The notes under the pieces were generated by a model. It saw only the letters and a program-made list of their open reading frames with translations. It did not search any database and was not told the origin of the DNA. A stretch of DNA of 64,000 nt from assembly GCF_010131535.1 (NCBI RefSeq), contig NZ_WUBS01000013.1:62001-126000 (forward strand). Reading direction: 5' to 3'. The DNA comes from Acerihabitans arboris (GTDB lineage Bacteria > Pseudomonadota > Gammaproteobacteria > Enterobacterales > Enterobacteriaceae). This document shows positions 19,047 through 29,651 of this stretch, piece after piece; the stretch's first letter is position 1, and each line of letters begins with the position of its first letter. The position numbers were made by a program, and so were the translations under genes.

Positions 19047-20402
19047 TTAGTGTTTATTATCCCGCTCCGCGGCCGCCGTTATTTTGTCCTGCCGCCAGTT
19101 GAGCAGCGGCGACACCGAGATGCCGTGCACAATGACGCTTGCCACAATCAGCGTAAAGGCCATATTCGCCATGCGCTCGGCGTCGGGGCCGGCCAGGCCG
19201 TGGGTATAAGCCCAGGTAATGTAGTTGATACTGCCGATGCCGCGGATGCCCAGCCAGCCGATCAGGGCACGGTGCAGGCGCGGCGTGCCGCTGCCGATGG
19301 TCGCCAGGTAGACCGAAGCCGGGCGGATGAGTAAAAACACGATGGCCGCCAGCGGCAGGCCCATCGGATCCCAATGCATCGCCAGGGTGATGCCCAGCAC
19401 GATGACGATACCGGCGGCAAACAGCCGCTCCATGGTGTCGCCGAAGGACAGCGCGTCGCTGACCACCAGGCCGACGGATCTCAGCGGCCCCGCCTCTCCG
19501 GAGGCGTGGCGCATATTGGGGTTGACCAGGGATTCCGCCGTGCCGCCGCGCTCTTCCTCCGGCAAATGGTCCGGCGGATGGCGCGAAAAAATGCCAAGCT
19601 CGGTGCGCCTGAGCCCGACGCCTGCGGCGAAGGTGGCCAAAAAGCCCGATGCGTCGAGGCTTTGCGCCGCGGCGTAACTTAACGCTACCAGCGCAAGGGC
19701 CAGGAAATCATTGGGCGCGGTGTCGTTTTGGGTACTTTTAAGATGGGTAGCCAGATAGCCGATCAGCCTGCCCATGCCGAAACCGATGCCCAGGCCGCCC
19801 AGCAACGCCCAGGCTACGTCGATAAGGGCCCAATGGCCCAATATGGCGAACGATAGCGGCTCATGCGTGGTCAGCAGCACCATCGCCAGCATTAATATCG
19901 GCAGCGCCGTGCCGTCGTTCATACCCGCTTCACTGGATAGGGCTACCCGCAGGCTGTCGTCGTCGCGGGCGTCGTTGACCGAAATCAGGCTTGCCAGCAC
20001 CGGGTCGGTGGGCGCCACTATCGCCCCAAAGGCCAGGGAGAGCGGCCAGGAGAAACCGGCAAGCCAATGGACGGCCAGGGTCACGCCGCCCACCGTCAGG
20101 ATCATCGCCGGGAAGGCCAGGCGCAATCCCATGCGCCAGCCGGGGTCCTGGAACGGCAACCGCAGCTTAAGGCCGGTGATAAATAACGAGGCGGCCATGG
20201 CAATCTCGGTCACATGCGCGATTAACATGGCATGGGCGGCCACATCCACCCGCAGCAGGTTCAGCACCCAGGGACCGCAGACAATCCCCGCCAACAGATA
20301 TAACCCGAATGAGGTGACGGGACCGCGATGGATCCAGCCGGACGCCAGCGACATTAATAACAACAGACCGCCCACGGCCGCCGTCCAACCCGTGAAACCC
20401 AT
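19047..20402 (-). CDS. Cation:proton antiporter, CPA1/NhaP-like
   Basis: 451 residues with about 12 hydrophobic segments. The CPA1 core is recognisable: FGAIVAPTDPVLAS (about residues 146-159, the unwound-helix PTDP motif) and the ND pair in SSEAGMNDGTALPIL (about residues 178-192) that carries the ion. A hydrophilic insertion about residues 280-312 (RHPPDHLPEEERGG) divides two membrane halves. It should exchange Na+ or K+ for H+ across the inner membrane; ion choice is not decidable. It is transcribed in the same direction as the sugar operon, 89 bp after the porin, so it may be read through from it, although its role does not fit the pathway. Confidence 0.85.
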   Translation of the reverse strand: MGFTGWTAAVGGLLLLMSLASGWIHRGPVTSFGLYLLAGIVCGPWVLNLLRVDVAAHAMLIAHVTEIAMAASLFITGLKLRLPFQDPGWRMGLRLAFPAMILTVGGVTLAVHWLAGFSWPLSLAFGAIVAPTDPVLASLISVNDARDDDSLRVALSSEAGMNDGTALPILMLAMVLLTTHEPLSFAILGHWALIDVAWALLGGLGIGFGMGRLIGYLATHLKSTQNDTAPNDFLALALVALSYAAAQSLDASGFLATFAAGVGLRRTELGIFSRHPPDHLPEEERGGTAESLVNPNMRHASGEAGPLRSVGLVVSDALSFGDTMERLFAAGIVIVLGITLAMHWDPMGLPLAAIVFLLIRPASVYLATIGSGTPRLHRALIGWLGIRGIGSINYITWAYTHGLAGPDAERMANMAFTLIVASVIVHGISVSPLLNWRQDKITAAAERDNKH

Positions 20403-20491
20403 GCGTTCCCCTAATGATGTCGTTATTCCCCTCTAAGTATGATCGATTTTTTCTATTAGCCCCGGTTATGTGTGCCGGCGAACCGCCCCGG

Positions 20492-22084
<1,593 letters not shown>

Positions 22085-22135
22085 CTAACAAAATGAAATA
22101 AAGTATATGTTTTTTATAGGCAGCATTAATCCGGG

Positions 22136-22154
22136 GGATATTGATAAAATATCC
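22136..22154. repeat. Small stem-loop upstream of the porin gene
   Basis: Perfect 7-bp arms GGATATT/AATATCC around a 5-base loop, in the AT-rich 141-bp gap between the mutarotase and porin genes. It could be an operator or an RNA-processing element that sets porin expression apart from the enzymes. Confidence 0.4.
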
Positions 22155-22183
22155 ACAGCTTTATTACACTTTTCACGCGGCGT

Positions 22184-22513
22184 TCAATCGAGGTGGTAAA
22201 GCGGCTCCATTTCCATCCAGCCGCCCTCGCCCGCGCCTGGCAATGGAAGCTGGCAGGGAGCGGTTTCCGCCCACCAGCGTCGGGTGGCCGAATCTTGCGC
22301 CATCATTTTTTGATCGGTTTCATAATCATCACCGATATATTCCAGATAGCTGAATAACAATCCGTCATGATAATAAATGGTAAAGTTACGTATATTACAT
22401 TTGGTAATCATTGCATTCACTTCCGGCCAGGGATTGGCATGAAGATGTTTATAATAGGCCAGCTTCTCCGGGCGAACGCCAATAACGCTGCCGAAACGTC
22501 TTATAACTGCCAT
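22184..22513 (-). CDS. L-rhamnose mutarotase-like protein (RhaM/DUF718 family)
   Basis: 109 residues (RhaM of E. coli is 104). It contains RPEKLAYYKHLHANPWPEV (about residues 12-30), a core strand IRNFTIYYHDGLLFSYLEYIG and the C-terminal tandem-tryptophan segment RRWWAETAPCQLPLP; the histidine and the WW pair are the family's sugar-binding residues. Such enzymes interconvert alpha and beta anomers of L-rhamnose or related deoxy sugars. ATG 22513 has GGAG eight bases upstream; the longer frame to 22549 overlaps the DapA-type gene. It would supply the correct anomer to the dehydrogenase of this operon. Confidence 0.82.
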   Translation of the reverse strand: MAVIRRFGSVIGVRPEKLAYYKHLHANPWPEVNAMITKCNIRNFTIYYHDGLLFSYLEYIGDDYETDQKMMAQDSATRRWWAETAPCQLPLPGAGEGGWMEMEPLYHLD

Positions 22514-22541
22514 GCCAGTTTCTCCATTATTTATTTTTCTG

Positions 22542-23450
22542 TTATTCAATAACGCCGCTTTTTATTAAAATATCTTTTACCCGCGCCATCATGTCCTGCG
22601 TCAGCGGCGCGGCGGGCGCGAGGGAATGAACGCCGATATCCACCCCGGTCAGCCGGATGGCATATTTGACGGCATTGTAAAACGGCAGGTCCAGGCTGTA
22701 GAGCGGCGGGATCCAGGACAGCCGCTGCTGTAACAGGATCGCCCCGGCATAATCCCGGCGATGAAACGCCTGCCAGATACCACAGGTAAGCTGTGGCGCA
22801 AAGTTGGCGCTGGCGGGAATACAACCGTCGCCGCCGAGGATCAGGGTGCCCAGCAGATATTCGTCATAACCGGCAAAGATGGCGAAATCCGGGCGCAGCG
22901 GTTTGACCGCATGCAGGGTCTCGCGGATATGGGACAAGGTATCCACCGTGTCTTTTAATCCCACGATATTCGGGCAATCCAGCGCCAGGCGTTTAACCAG
23001 CGATACCGGCAGCGACTGGCCGGTCAGCGCGGGAAAGTTATAGATAATCACCGGCAATCCGACGGCGCCGGCCACCTGTTTGAAATGACGGTATAAATTC
23101 TCTTCGCTCAGCGGGTTGTAGAAAGGATTGACCACCACCAGGCCGTCGGCGCCGCCGCGCTGGGCGTGCAGCGCCAGCGTTATGGTTTGCGCGGTGCCGG
23201 AGTGCGCCACGCCGACCAGCACCGGCTTGCGATGGTTAACGTGGCTTATGCAGAATTCAGCCACCGCCCGACGCAACGCATCGCCCATATGGGCAAATTC
23301 GCCTGCGCTGCCGAGAAAAAACAGCCCGTCCACATCGGAAGCCAGCAGGCGGTCAATCAGACGCCCCATCGCCGGGCGGTCAAACTGCCCGTCGGCGGTA
23401 AACAGGGTGGGCACCGGCGGTATCACGCCGGAAAACAGCGGTTCGGTCAT
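22542..23450 (-). CDS. DapA-family aldolase, probably 2-keto-3-deoxy sugar acid aldolase
   Basis: 302 residues, DHDPS/NAL superfamily class I lyase. Family landmarks are GVIPPVPTLFTADGQFD at the N-terminus, GSAGEFAHM (the GxxGE motif) about residue 47, the catalytic tyrosine in VIIYNFPALTGQ (about residue 137) and the Schiff-base lysine in IVGLKDT (about residue 167). The closest known functional types are YagE/YjhH-like aldolases that split 2-keto-3-deoxy acids into pyruvate and an aldehyde. Placement with a dehydrogenase, lactonase and dehydratase supports that role over lysine synthesis. Part of the minus-strand operon. Confidence 0.82.
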   Translation of the reverse strand: MTEPLFSGVIPPVPTLFTADGQFDRPAMGRLIDRLLASDVDGLFFLGSAGEFAHMGDALRRAVAEFCISHVNHRKPVLVGVAHSGTAQTITLALHAQRGGADGLVVVNPFYNPLSEENLYRHFKQVAGAVGLPVIIYNFPALTGQSLPVSLVKRLALDCPNIVGLKDTVDTLSHIRETLHAVKPLRPDFAIFAGYDEYLLGTLILGGDGCIPASANFAPQLTCGIWQAFHRRDYAGAILLQQRLSWIPPLYSLDLPFYNAVKYAIRLTGVDIGVHSLAPAAPLTQDMMARVKDILIKSGVIE

Positions 23451-23503
23451 CAGGCAGCACTCCTTATCGAGATAGAAAAAATCAGTACAGCCGTTAGCAT
23501 GAT

Positions 23504-24811
23504 TTACCTGACCGATTTAATTGGCAGGATAAAAAACGATGAGGCAAAAACAAAAATAATGGCGGCGATAAACAGCGACGAATAGTCATTATGGAATTGC
23601 GACAGCAGCAGCGCGGATAATATCGGGCTGAATGACTGCGGTAATACGGTGGCAATGGTTAATATGCCCATATCCTTGCCCGCCTGCTTGCCGCCGCCCG
23701 GCAATACCTGGGTCATCAACGCCATATCGATGGAGGTATAAGCACCATAACCTAACCCGAGCACCGCCGCGTACAGATACATGCCCACCAGCGTCGGCAT
23801 CAGCAGGGGAATCAACAAGCCGCCCGCCATGATAATGCTCGACATGAAGACAAAGATTTTGCGGCGCTGGAATTTATCCGACAGCACCCCTGATATCAGC
23901 CCGGAAAACAGCAGCGTGACCAGGGTAATCACCGAAATGGTGCCGATGGCGTAATTGGATTCATCAACGCTTAAGCCAATGTAATCTTGTAAAATATACA
24001 GCTGATAGGTCACCACGCCCTGATAACCGAGGAACATGGCGAAACGGCCGAAAAACGCCCAGGCAAAGTCGGGATGTTTTCTGGGGCTGACCCAGAAGCT
24101 TTTGAAAAACGCGCCCCAGGCGAAGGGTTCGATAACGACGTTTTTCGACGAGGACTCGCGGTTAATCAGCACAAAAGCGATGCAACAGGCGGCGATGGCC
24201 AGGCCGAACACCAGGTAGCCCAGTTGCAGGTTATAGGCCAGATAGCCGGCGACGATAATACCGACGGTGCCGCCGGCGGTGGAGCCGGCGCCGACAAACC
24301 CGGAAGCGATGCCGCGGTTTTCCGGTAAAAAACGATCGGCCACCACGGTGGCCAGCGGCCCGTTCATGCAGTTGAGCGATACCGCCGCCATCAGCCAGAA
24401 CACCGCGATACCCGCCAGGGTGGTCATCAGGGAAATGCCATAAATCGCCAGCCCGCCAATCAGCGCCCCGCCGACAATCCAGGGCGAGCGCCGTCCCCAG
24501 CCGGAACGGCAGCGATCGGACAACGCCCCGGCAATGGGCTGGGCAAAGATGGTAAACAGCAGCGCGGTGGTCATTACAATCGCCAGGTTATTGGCCTTGT
24601 TCGCCGGATCCAGCGCGGCGACATGATTAGGCAACAACACCGAAATCACTCCGCAATAAAGCGCGAGCAGGATAAAAAAATTGGTAAACAGCGAGCCGAG
24701 CAATACCCATTTACGCCTGCCGGTCACGATTAACCCGGTTTGATTTGCACCGGCCGCCGCAGGCGTCATGCCACGCGACGGCGGCGTCTTGATTAATTCA
24801 TTTTCAGACAT
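23504..24811 (-). CDS. MFS sugar transporter
   Basis: 435 residues with 12 predicted membrane segments. The loop between helices 2 and 3 has GALSDRCRSGWGRRSPWI (about residues 93-110), the MFS signature in the form typical of GPH/SLC45-like sugar porters, and a similar GVLSDKFQRRK occurs in the second half (about residue 282). Both termini are cytoplasmic in this family. In the operon it is the inner-membrane step after the porin. Substrate cannot be read from sequence; a deoxyhexose or aldonate is likely from the enzymes around it. Confidence 0.82.
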   Translation of the reverse strand: MSENELIKTPPSRGMTPAAAGANQTGLIVTGRRKWVLLGSLFTNFFILLALYCGVISVLLPNHVAALDPANKANNLAIVMTTALLFTIFAQPIAGALSDRCRSGWGRRSPWIVGGALIGGLAIYGISLMTTLAGIAVFWLMAAVSLNCMNGPLATVVADRFLPENRGIASGFVGAGSTAGGTVGIIVAGYLAYNLQLGYLVFGLAIAACCIAFVLINRESSSKNVVIEPFAWGAFFKSFWVSPRKHPDFAWAFFGRFAMFLGYQGVVTYQLYILQDYIGLSVDESNYAIGTISVITLVTLLFSGLISGVLSDKFQRRKIFVFMSSIIMAGGLLIPLLMPTLVGMYLYAAVLGLGYGAYTSIDMALMTQVLPGGGKQAGKDMGILTIATVLPQSFSPILSALLLSQFHNDYSSLFIAAIIFVFASSFFILPIKSVR

Positions 24812-24964
24812 GCTTATTTCCTCTTTTTATCTTATTTGTAGGGTAGGGCTGTACCGGCGATAATAGGCATTACCCTATTCCGCCTGTTATTACGTATCGG
24901 TTGGTTAAACACGGGCGAAAGCGAGTAGATGCCCGATAATTAAAATCTATTTCACGATAAAATA

Positions 24965-24970
24965 TGTCAA
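24965..24970 (-). promoter_or_regulatory. Possible internal promoter before the MFS gene (-35 TTGACA)
   Basis: In the 252-bp gap between the lactonase and MFS genes the minus strand carries a perfect TTGACA, followed after 17-20 bases by an AT-rich GATTTTAAT that could serve as a -10 region. It would allow transporter, aldolase, mutarotase and porin to be expressed apart from the upstream genes. The -10 match is poor. Confidence 0.3.
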
Positions 24971-25063
24971 AAAACAGGCTGGCAGGTTATTCGCCAAGAC
25001 CGCATCCGCCAATTAATGCGGTGCATTTATTCTATTGTCATGGCCCAGTGTTATTTCCCCTGC

Positions 25064-25927
25064 TCAGAAAGGGATATCCAGCCGATAAAACGCCGCGGCG
25101 CTATCGTGCCATACCGCCCGTCGTTCATCGTCCGTCAGCGTCGCAAGCGCGTTAGATAAACAATGAAACCAGGGTTGATAACCACCGGCGAGCTCCACTA
25201 CCGGCCAGTCGCCGCCGAACATGCAGCGCGCCGGGCCAAACGTCGCCAGCGCATGTTCGATAAACGGCCGGATCTGATCCTCGCGCCAGCAATCCCAAGC
25301 CGCCTCGGTCAGCAGGCCGGACAGTTTACAATACACGCCGGTCAGCGCCGCCAGCCGGGCAATATCGTCCCGCCAGGGATCGAGGCGGTCGGCGGCGATC
25401 TCCGGCTTGCCCAGATGATCGATAACCACCCGCATGCCGGGTTCCCCGGCCTGTACCTCCGATAGCAATGTCCGCAGCCCGGCCAGTTGCGCGGGCCGCA
25501 CGCACATATCGACGCACAGCCCAGCCCGCGCCGCCGCCAGCATGCCGGCGCGGTAACCGGGCCGGCGCAGGATATCGGCGCCCTCGTTTTGCACCGAACG
25601 CCGCACGCCGACCACGCGCCTTATCTCGCCCAGGCGCCGCAGGTATCCCCCGATCGCCGCGCCTTGTTCCAGCGGCGCATAGGCCACGATGCCGGCGATC
25701 GGCAGCGCCGTCGTGGAAGCGGCCAGCGTATCTATCCACGCCGCCTCGTCAAGCGCCTGGAGAGTGTCGCAGTCCGCCTGTACCACTACTGCCGCCGCCA
25801 GGGCCGGAGCCTCGGCGGCCAGTCGTTCCGGCAACTGCGGCCGGTTAAGCCGGGGCAAACCGGCCAGCCAGGGATAGCTGAAGCGCCGTGGATCCCACAG
25901 ATGGACATGGCTGTCGACGATTTTCAT
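25064..25927 (-). CDS. Amidohydrolase-family sugar lactonase
   Basis: 287 residues, amidohydrolase_2 family (L-rhamnono- and L-fucono-lactonase type). It begins IVDSHVHLWDP, giving the HxH metal pair at residues 7-9, has VIDHLGKP (about residue 168) and CMFGGDWPVV (about residue 235), the aspartate that activates water. Homologues hydrolyse the 1,5- or 1,4-lactone formed by a sugar dehydrogenase. Its ATG overlaps the aldo/keto reductase stop as ATGA (25924-25927), consistent with translational coupling and with consecutive steps. Confidence 0.85.
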   Translation of the reverse strand: MKIVDSHVHLWDPRRFSYPWLAGLPRLNRPQLPERLAAEAPALAAAVVVQADCDTLQALDEAAWIDTLAASTTALPIAGIVAYAPLEQGAAIGGYLRRLGEIRRVVGVRRSVQNEGADILRRPGYRAGMLAAARAGLCVDMCVRPAQLAGLRTLLSEVQAGEPGMRVVIDHLGKPEIAADRLDPWRDDIARLAALTGVYCKLSGLLTEAAWDCWREDQIRPFIEHALATFGPARCMFGGDWPVVELAGGYQPWFHCLSNALATLTDDERRAVWHDSAAAFYRLDIPF

Positions 25928-26874
25928 TTGCTGGCCTTGCCGCCGTTGCCCGGCAGGATATCCCAGCCGATATTCAGCACCGGCGCCAGCAGTGCGTCGA
26001 TATGCGCCAGCAGTTCGCCATTGAGCGGCTGCTCACACCAGGCAACATTGTCGAGCATATTTTCCGCGCTGGCGGTGCCGATCACCGTGCTGGCGATGCC
26101 CTGGCGCGCGGCGGTGGCCAGCGCAAACTGCAGCGCGACCCTGGCGATATTCTCGCCGAATTCCCGGCAAAGCTGCGCCACCTGACGACAGGCCTGCTGC
26201 ACCCGCTGGTGCGCCGGGTGCCAGCCGGGCGCGCCGTTGGCGGTCAACAGCCCCATGCCCAGGGGAGAGGCGTTGAGCACCCCGATGCCGGCGGCGTTAA
26301 GCCGCTGCGCCACCATGCCCAGGCGGCGGTCCTGTAGGGTATAGGTACAATAGGCCATCAGCGTATCCACCTGTTGTTCCACCGCCAGCGGCTCGAGGAA
26401 ATCCAGTTGATAACCGGTGATGCCGATATGGCGAACCACACCCTGGGCGCGCAGATCACGCAGCGCGGGCAACCCTTCGTTTATCAGCTGCGCCCGGTCG
26501 CCATACTCCACGTCGTGGCACTGGATAATGTCGATATAATCGGTGCCCAGCCGGGCCAGGCTTTCCTTTACGCTGCGGCGGGTGGCGGCGGCGGAGAAAT
26601 CCCAGTCGCTGTCGCCGTAGCGTCCGACCTTGGTCGCCAGGGTATAGCTGGCGCGCGGCACGCCGCGCAGCGCCTGCCCGAGGGCAATTTCCGCCTTGGT
26701 ATAACCGTAATAGGGAGCCACGTCGAAATAGTTAACGCCGTGCGCCAGGGCGGCGGCCACCGTGTCATCGGCCTGCCGCTGCGATACGGGATGATAGATA
26801 CTGCCGAGGGACGCCGCGCCCATGGCGAGGATTGGCACCCGAATGCCGGTAGAGCCTAATGCCGCTGTTCTCAT
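25924..26874 (-). CDS. Aldo/keto reductase, probable aldose 1-dehydrogenase
   Basis: 316 residues, (beta/alpha)8 aldo/keto reductase. Catalytic Asp and Tyr are in NYFDVAPYYGYTKAE (about residues 47-61), Lys in TLATKVGRYG (about 82) and His in DIIQCHDVEY (about 121); the C-terminal STVIGTASAENM holds the nucleotide-binding segment. This subgroup includes D-threo-aldose/L-fucose dehydrogenases that oxidise the sugar to its lactone with NAD(P)+. ATG 26874 with AGGA seven bases upstream is preferred; the frame extends to 26988 but that part overlaps the dehydratase gene. Supplies the lactone for the next gene. Confidence 0.85.
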   Translation of the reverse strand: MRTAALGSTGIRVPILAMGAASLGSIYHPVSQRQADDTVAAALAHGVNYFDVAPYYGYTKAEIALGQALRGVPRASYTLATKVGRYGDSDWDFSAAATRRSVKESLARLGTDYIDIIQCHDVEYGDRAQLINEGLPALRDLRAQGVVRHIGITGYQLDFLEPLAVEQQVDTLMAYCTYTLQDRRLGMVAQRLNAAGIGVLNASPLGMGLLTANGAPGWHPAHQRVQQACRQVAQLCREFGENIARVALQFALATAARQGIASTVIGTASAENMLDNVAWCEQPLNGELLAHIDALLAPVLNIGWDILPGNGGKASK

Positions 26875-26918
26875 GATGCTGTCCTTTTGCTCAGGCGCCG
26901 CCGCGGGCGGCGCGGGCA

Positions 26919-28058
26919 TTATTTTTCCGCGCCCAGGCGCAGACCGGCGCGCCCCGGGCGCACATGCGGCCCGGCGGGGGCGCTCCAACTGCCGGACTCC
27001 CGCCCGGCCGCAATGACATCTTCATCGACCTCGATACCGAGGCCGGGAGCCGACCCCAGCAGAATGCCGCCGCCGGTAATCTCCTGATCGATCGTAAGGC
27101 CGACGGGGAACGCCAGATCCTGCACTTCCGTGCTTAAATGATTCGGCGCCGCCGCCGCCGCGTGGGCCACCGGATTGGCGTTGTAGCCGACCGGGCTGAT
27201 CGGCAGGTTATGGGCATGGGCGGCGATGGCTACCCGCAGGAAATGGGTGATGCCCCAGCACATGCCGGTCTGGACGATATCCATCGCGTCGGCCGCGAAC
27301 AGCGGGGTAAACTGGTCCAGGCCGGTAAGATTTTCCCCAGTGGCCACCGCGCACTTTACCGAGCGGCTAACCTGCGCATGTCCCGCCGCATCCCAGCGCC
27401 GCACCGGCTCCTCGATCCAGGTGAGATCCAGGTGTTGCCCGATACGGTCCGCATAACGCACCGCCTGCTTACGGTTCATGGATTCATTCACATCAATCAT
27501 CGCCGCCGGCGCCGCGCTGTTGACCAGATAGACCTGCCGCACCGCCTGCAGACGCTCGATATCCTGCTCCACGTCCAGGCCGCCCTTGAGCTTGAAACCG
27601 GTAAAACCGCGATCGGCAAAGCGCCGATGCAACGCCACCAGCTCATCCAGCGTCAGGCCATAGTCGAGACCGGAGGCATAACCGGGCACGAAGGGATCCC
27701 GCGCGCCGAGAGTACGCCACAGCGGTTCACCGGCCATTTTGGCCTTCAGATCCCACAGCGCCATATCCACTGCGCCGATGGCGCCGAATACGCTGCCGGC
27801 GTGACCGCTCTTAAAGACATAGGCCAATATCCGGTCATACAGAGCCGTTACCGCCCGCGGATCCTCGCCTTCGATGGCGGGAAAGATCCGTTCCATATCG
27901 CCGTGCGCCCCCAGCCCGACCCCCGTCAATCCACCGTCGGTGGTCAGCAACAGGATCGGCACTTCGGTTATGCCCGAAGGGATCACGCCGTTGACATCGC
28001 CAATGGCACGTCCCCAGCGGTGGATGGTTTTCAGCGTGCGGTAGCCCGTTATTTTCAT
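26919..28058 (-). CDS. Enolase-superfamily sugar acid dehydratase
   Basis: 379 residues, mandelate racemase/muconate lactonizing type. The metal ligands are visible as AMIDVNES (Asp about residue 189), WIEEPV (Glu about 216) and ATGENL (Glu about 242), the second-half KxG-type lysine in GFKLKGG (about 158) and a general-base-like NLPISPVGYNANPVAHAAA segment (about 288). Such enzymes dehydrate aldonates to 2-keto-3-deoxy acids. It therefore sits between the lactonase and the DapA-type aldolase in a pathway. The usual catalytic His near residue 290-300 is not certain, so reaction specificity is open. Confidence 0.8.
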   Translation of the reverse strand: MKITGYRTLKTIHRWGRAIGDVNGVIPSGITEVPILLLTTDGGLTGVGLGAHGDMERIFPAIEGEDPRAVTALYDRILAYVFKSGHAGSVFGAIGAVDMALWDLKAKMAGEPLWRTLGARDPFVPGYASGLDYGLTLDELVALHRRFADRGFTGFKLKGGLDVEQDIERLQAVRQVYLVNSAAPAAMIDVNESMNRKQAVRYADRIGQHLDLTWIEEPVRRWDAAGHAQVSRSVKCAVATGENLTGLDQFTPLFAADAMDIVQTGMCWGITHFLRVAIAAHAHNLPISPVGYNANPVAHAAAAAPNHLSTEVQDLAFPVGLTIDQEITGGGILLGSAPGLGIEVDEDVIAAGRESGSWSAPAGPHVRPGRAGLRLGAEK

Positions 28059-28103
28059 ACACAGCCGCCTTCTTAATGATGATGTTACTGTCCGCGCTGG
28101 CGC

Positions 28104-28604
28104 TTATTGCAGCGCCGGCACCGCATTGTCCCGTATACGTTGCCGACGCTCGACATAGGCCGGCAGCGGTTTGACCCCGGAGGCTTCGGTAAACCAGGCG
28201 AAAGGGTCGGTGCTGGCCACCAGGGCGAAATTGGCCCAGGGGTCAAAGGATCCGGAACGGATCACCACCTTGGCGCGGTAAGCCAGATCCTGGCAGAGAA
28301 CGTCGTGGCCGGCGCAGGAAAACGTTGCGCCGGAGCCGGTATAAATCTGCTGCAGGTGGCGATAGAGCGCCGGATGGCAATCGCGCACTTCCGGGGCGAA
28401 ACGGACCTCTTCGACAAAAAGCGCGCTGCGCAGCACGCGCAGGATTTCAAGCACGTCCACGGTGCCTGGATAAAAACCCAAATCGATACGGTTGGCCCCC
28501 GGGGGGATAGGGAAACCGGCATCGGTCACCAGCACGATATCGGTATGACCCAGGGTCGCCAGGGCGGCGGCCAGTTGCGGGTGCAGGATACAGTTGGCTT
28601 TCAT
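28104..28604 (-). CDS. RbsD/FucU-family sugar pyranase or mutarotase
   Basis: 166 residues, longer than RbsD (139) and FucU (140). It keeps the family entry LATLGHTDIVLVTDAGFPIP with the catalytic His at residue 20 and Asp 22, and a C-terminal IRSGSFDPWANFALVASTDP corresponding to the strand that contacts the sugar. About 25 extra residues lie at the C-terminus and within the middle. The family interconverts pyranose and furanose forms or anomers, here probably for the kinase encoded next door (18 bp away). Confidence 0.83.
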   Translation of the reverse strand: MKANCILHPQLAAALATLGHTDIVLVTDAGFPIPPGANRIDLGFYPGTVDVLEILRVLRSALFVEEVRFAPEVRDCHPALYRHLQQIYTGSGATFSCAGHDVLCQDLAYRAKVVIRSGSFDPWANFALVASTDPFAWFTEASGVKPLPAYVERRQRIRDNAVPALQ

Positions 28605-28622
28605 CGGAATATCTCCTGTTTA

Positions 28623-29564
28623 TTATTTTGACCGGCTTACCCGCTGCATCGACGACTGCTGCATAAAGGCGCTCACCTGATGGCGCGTATGATACGACGG
28701 CACGGTCTCCCACAGGGTGCAGCACAACGCCGCCGTGGCGTTGGCAAATACCGCCGCCTCGCGAATCGGCCGCCCCTCGGCAAGGGCTACCGCCAGCGCC
28801 GCGTTGAAGCTGTCGCCGGCGCCGTTGCTGTCCACCACCTTGACGCGGCAAGGAGGTATCTCAAGGGTTTCACCGGCGGTAAACACCACTGAACCGGCCT
28901 CGCCCAGCGTCATCACCACATGGCGGCAGCCGGTGCGCAACAACAGCCCGGCAATATCGCGGTTGCCGCGCTTATCGTCGGGCGCCAGGCCCAGCGCTAC
29001 CCGCGCCTCGGTTTCATTCGGCGTCAGGTAGTCGACGGCGCTCAGGTCCAGGCCGCGCAGATCGCGCGCCGGGGCGGGGTTAAGCACGGTGATCTTGCCC
29101 AGCGCCTTGGCGCGCCGCAGGCCATAGAGCGCCGTTTCCAGCGGGATCTCCAATTGCGCCAGCGCCACCGCGCTTTCGCGCAGCAACGGCAGGGCGGCAT
29201 CGACCCGCTCGGGGGTAAACAGTCGGTTGGCTCCCATATCCACCACGATAATATTGCGCGCCTGCTGGTCCTTGATAATCAGTCCGGCGCCGGTCGGCAA
29301 CGCCGCCGTGACGTCCAGCGCCGTGATATCGACCTGCTCGTCGCGCATCAACTGGATAAACTCATGGCCGAAGGCATCGTCGCCCACCACGCCCGAATAA
29401 AACACCCTGGCGCCCAGGCGCACGGCCTGCACCGCCATATCCGAGCCTTTACCGCCCCATGTTTGGCGAAAGTCGCGGCCAATCAGGGTTTCACCCGCCA
29501 GGGGGATCCTGTCCGCCGTCATCACCAACGCTTTTGCGTAGCTGCCGAGAATAAATACGCTCAT
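28623..29564 (-). CDS. PfkB-family sugar kinase (ribokinase-like)
   Basis: 313 residues, the usual length of RbsK. The first signature WGGKGSDMAVQAVRLGA (about residues 38-54) and the second signature VVDSNGAGDSFNAALAVALA with the catalytic GAGD (about residue 248) are intact, as is NETEAR (about 183) of the nucleotide site. ATG 29564 is preceded by AAGG; a GTG immediately upstream is an alternative. With the RbsD-like and DeoC-like neighbours a (deoxy)ribose-type or related C5 sugar is a plausible substrate. Confidence 0.85.
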   Translation of the reverse strand: MSVFILGSYAKALVMTADRIPLAGETLIGRDFRQTWGGKGSDMAVQAVRLGARVFYSGVVGDDAFGHEFIQLMRDEQVDITALDVTAALPTGAGLIIKDQQARNIIVVDMGANRLFTPERVDAALPLLRESAVALAQLEIPLETALYGLRRAKALGKITVLNPAPARDLRGLDLSAVDYLTPNETEARVALGLAPDDKRGNRDIAGLLLRTGCRHVVMTLGEAGSVVFTAGETLEIPPCRVKVVDSNGAGDSFNAALAVALAEGRPIREAAVFANATAALCCTLWETVPSYHTRHQVSAFMQQSSMQRVSRSK

Positions 29565-29592
29565 CACATTACCTTACTGTGTTATGCCGTCC

Positions 29593-29629
29593 GCCGGAGG
29601 AAACGGCGCATCGGGCCGTTTCCTCCGGC
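29593..29629 (-). repeat. Perfect 14-bp stem-loop between the DeoC-like and kinase genes
   Basis: Arms GCCGGAGGAAACGG (29593-29606) and CCGTTTCCTCCGGC (29616-29629) with a 9-base loop. No T tract follows on the minus strand, so it is not an ordinary intrinsic terminator. It lies in the 87-bp gap after the first operon gene and could stabilise or separate the upstream transcript. Confidence 0.75.
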
Positions 29630-29651
29630 AAGGACGTTACGGGCCGTCTGG

